A stretch of DNA of 64,000 nucleotides, taken from contig JAHHHI010000056.1 of the NCBI GenBank assembly GCA_019359435.1, positions 1-64,000 of the forward strand. Direction: 5' to 3'. Below, in pieces: positions 62,873-64,000 of this stretch. Position 1 is the first letter of the stretch, and every line of letters starts with the position of its first letter. Both the position numbers and the translations under genes were made by a program. The notes beneath the pieces were generated by a model, which had not been told where the DNA came from, ran no database searches, and saw only the letters and a program-made list of their open reading frames with translations. This DNA comes from Kaiparowitsia implicata GSE-PSE-MK54-09C (GTDB lineage: Bacteria > Cyanobacteriota > Cyanobacteriia > Elainellales > Elainellaceae).

Positions 62873-64000
62873 GCCCACGCAGGCCACACGCCTGCATACC
62901 TACAGCTTTCCCACCGCGATTGTGTTTGGGGCGGGGGCGCGTTGGCAGTTGTCTGGCGCGGTGGCGCAGGTGGGGATGCAGCGTCCGCTGGTGGTGAGCG
63001 ATCGCGCCGTTGCTCAACTTCCCTGGTTCAAGCCGATCTTAGAGTCTCTGGCGGCGTTGCCCGTGGCGAGCTTTAGTGAGGTATGGGGCAATCCGGTGGG
63101 GTCTCAGGTCAAGGCAGGGCTGGCGGCTTACCGCGACCACCAAGCTGATGGGATTGTGGCGATTGGGGGCGGTGCGCCGATGGATGTGGCGAAGGCGATC
63201 GCCCTGATGGCGCATCATCCCGGCCACTTGTTTGAGTATGAGGATGGCAACCCCAACGGGCGACCCGTGAACCAGCCAATTCCGCCGATTGTGGCGATCC
63301 CCACTACGGCGGGGACGGGCAGCGAAGTGGGACGCAGCGCCGTTATTTCAGATGACGAGACCCACGCTAAAAAAATTATGTTTGATCCGCGTCTGCTGCC
63401 TCAGCAGGTGCTGGCTGATCCAGAACTGTTGCTTGGGTTGCCTGCGGCGATCACTGCCGCTACGGGGATGGATGCCCTGACCCATCTGATTGAAGCGTAT
63501 CTGGCGCAAGGGTTCCATCCCCTGTGCGATGGCATTGCGTTGGAGGGGATGCGGCTGGTGGCAGCGCACTTGTCAGACTGTGTGGCGTTTGCCGAACGGT
63601 TGGCGGCAGGGGAGTCCTTTAGTGCAGAGGCGGCGGCAGCGCATCTGACGGCGCGTGGCGGCATGCTAAATGCGTCGATGATGGGGGCGATCGCCTTTCA
63701 GAAAGGCTTGGGCGTCACCCACTCGTGCGCCCACGCGCTCTCAACCGTCTGCGACACCCACCACGGCCTTGCCAATGCGGTGATGCTGCCAGCGGCGATG
63801 CGGTTCAACTTGCCAGCGGCTCCAGAGCGGTTTTTGCAGATGGCCCGTGTGGTGATGCCGGAGGCCACTCGCGGCGAACAGTTCATCGACTGGATCATAG
63901 CGCTGGGCGATCGCATTGGCATTCCCCCCAGTCTGACCGCGTTAGATGTGCCATCGGAGTCGATCGATCGACTAGTGGACGTGGCGCTCCATGATGAATG
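62859..64000 (+). CDS. Iron-containing alcohol dehydrogenase, incomplete at window end
   Basis: NAD(P)-dependent Fe-ADH. The frame opens at ATG 62859 inside the end of the glnT-like gene and runs past the window edge, at least 380 residues. Family motifs: IVAIGGGAPMDVAKAIAL, PTTAGTGSEVGRSAVI, and metal ligands in DALTHLIEAY (His), THSCAHALS and CDTHHGLANAVMLP. A few C-terminal residues are missing. Substrate unknown. The overlap implies co-translation and a shared pathway with the ligase, such as amine or amino-alcohol breakdown. Confidence 0.88.
   Translation, partial: MLTAEPTQATRLHTYSFPTAIVFGAGARWQLSGAVAQVGMQRPLVVSDRAVAQLPWFKPILESLAALPVASFSEVWGNPVGSQVKAGLAAYRDHQADGIVAIGGGAPMDVAKAIALMAHHPGHLFEYEDGNPNGRPVNQPIPPIVAIPTTAGTGSEVGRSAVISDDETHAKKIMFDPRLLPQQVLADPELLLGLPAAITAATGMDALTHLIEAYLAQGFHPLCDGIALEGMRLVAAHLSDCVAFAERLAAGESFSAEAAAAHLTARGGMLNASMMGAIAFQKGLGVTHSCAHALSTVCDTHHGLANAVMLPAAMRFNLPAAPERFLQMARVVMPEATRGEQFIDWIIALGDRIGIPPSLTALDVPSESIDRLVDVALHDE

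Overview
The window looks like a cyanobacterial chromosome segment of moderate-to-high GC. The octamer GCGATCGC (HIP1) and its core GGCGATCGCC recur dozens of times, inside genes and between them. The gene set is also cyanobacterial: a nirA-nrtABCD-narB nitrate assimilation cluster with an NtcA-type promoter, a sulfate permease cluster, cyanobacterial-type conserved proteins (DUF2358, DUF4912, phasin-like) and a prolyl-tRNA synthetase with an inserted editing domain. I cannot name the species; a filamentous or unicellular relative of the Leptolyngbya/Oscillatoriales type is a guess. I saw no tRNA, rRNA, complete transposase gene or CRISPR array.

Layout. 0-7 kb: a truncated PhoU, trpD, queF, a lipoprotein retropepsin, carA and a cell-wall amidase. 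7-12.5 kb: a sulfate uptake set (sbpA, cysT, cysW, but no cysA), a peroxiredoxin-like protein and a Ycf29-like response regulator. 13-20 kb: a Gfo/Idh/MocA oxidoreductase, a glycosyltransferase bracketed by two copies of a small mobile repeat, a large conserved membrane-anchored protein and a DUF2358 protein. 19.6-22 kb: a partner-switching module (STAS antagonist, receiver-PP2C phosphatase, RsbW-like kinase), of which the phosphatase-kinase pair is bracketed by direct repeats. 22-29 kb: a DnaJ, a NACHT NTPase with a GC-rich repeat-encoded segment, a decayed release-factor-like gene, a possible PAP/fibrillin protein, an M20 amidohydrolase and a Nudix hydrolase. 29-43 kb: mostly housekeeping and conserved hypothetical genes (DedA, ferric-reductase-like protein, 5'-nucleotidase, aldo/keto reductase, DUF4912, CHAD, zinc ribbon, phasin-like, malQ). 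Among these is an AT-richer gene at 37.4-38.0 kb followed at once by a site with integron attC architecture. 43-53.5 kb: the nitrate operon on the minus strand. 53.5-64 kb: HEAT-repeat protein, SagB-type double nitroreductase, proS, GIY-YIG protein, secreted Ig-like protein, and a type III glutamine-synthetase-like gene overlapping an iron-dependent alcohol dehydrogenase that runs off the end.

The most interesting material is between and around the genes. There are several families of short palindromic or MITE-like repeats, two with target-site duplications that can be read directly (5 bp and 8 bp). The probable orphan attC site and the NACHT repeat tract also stand out. These suggest several rounds of small-element mobility and gene capture.
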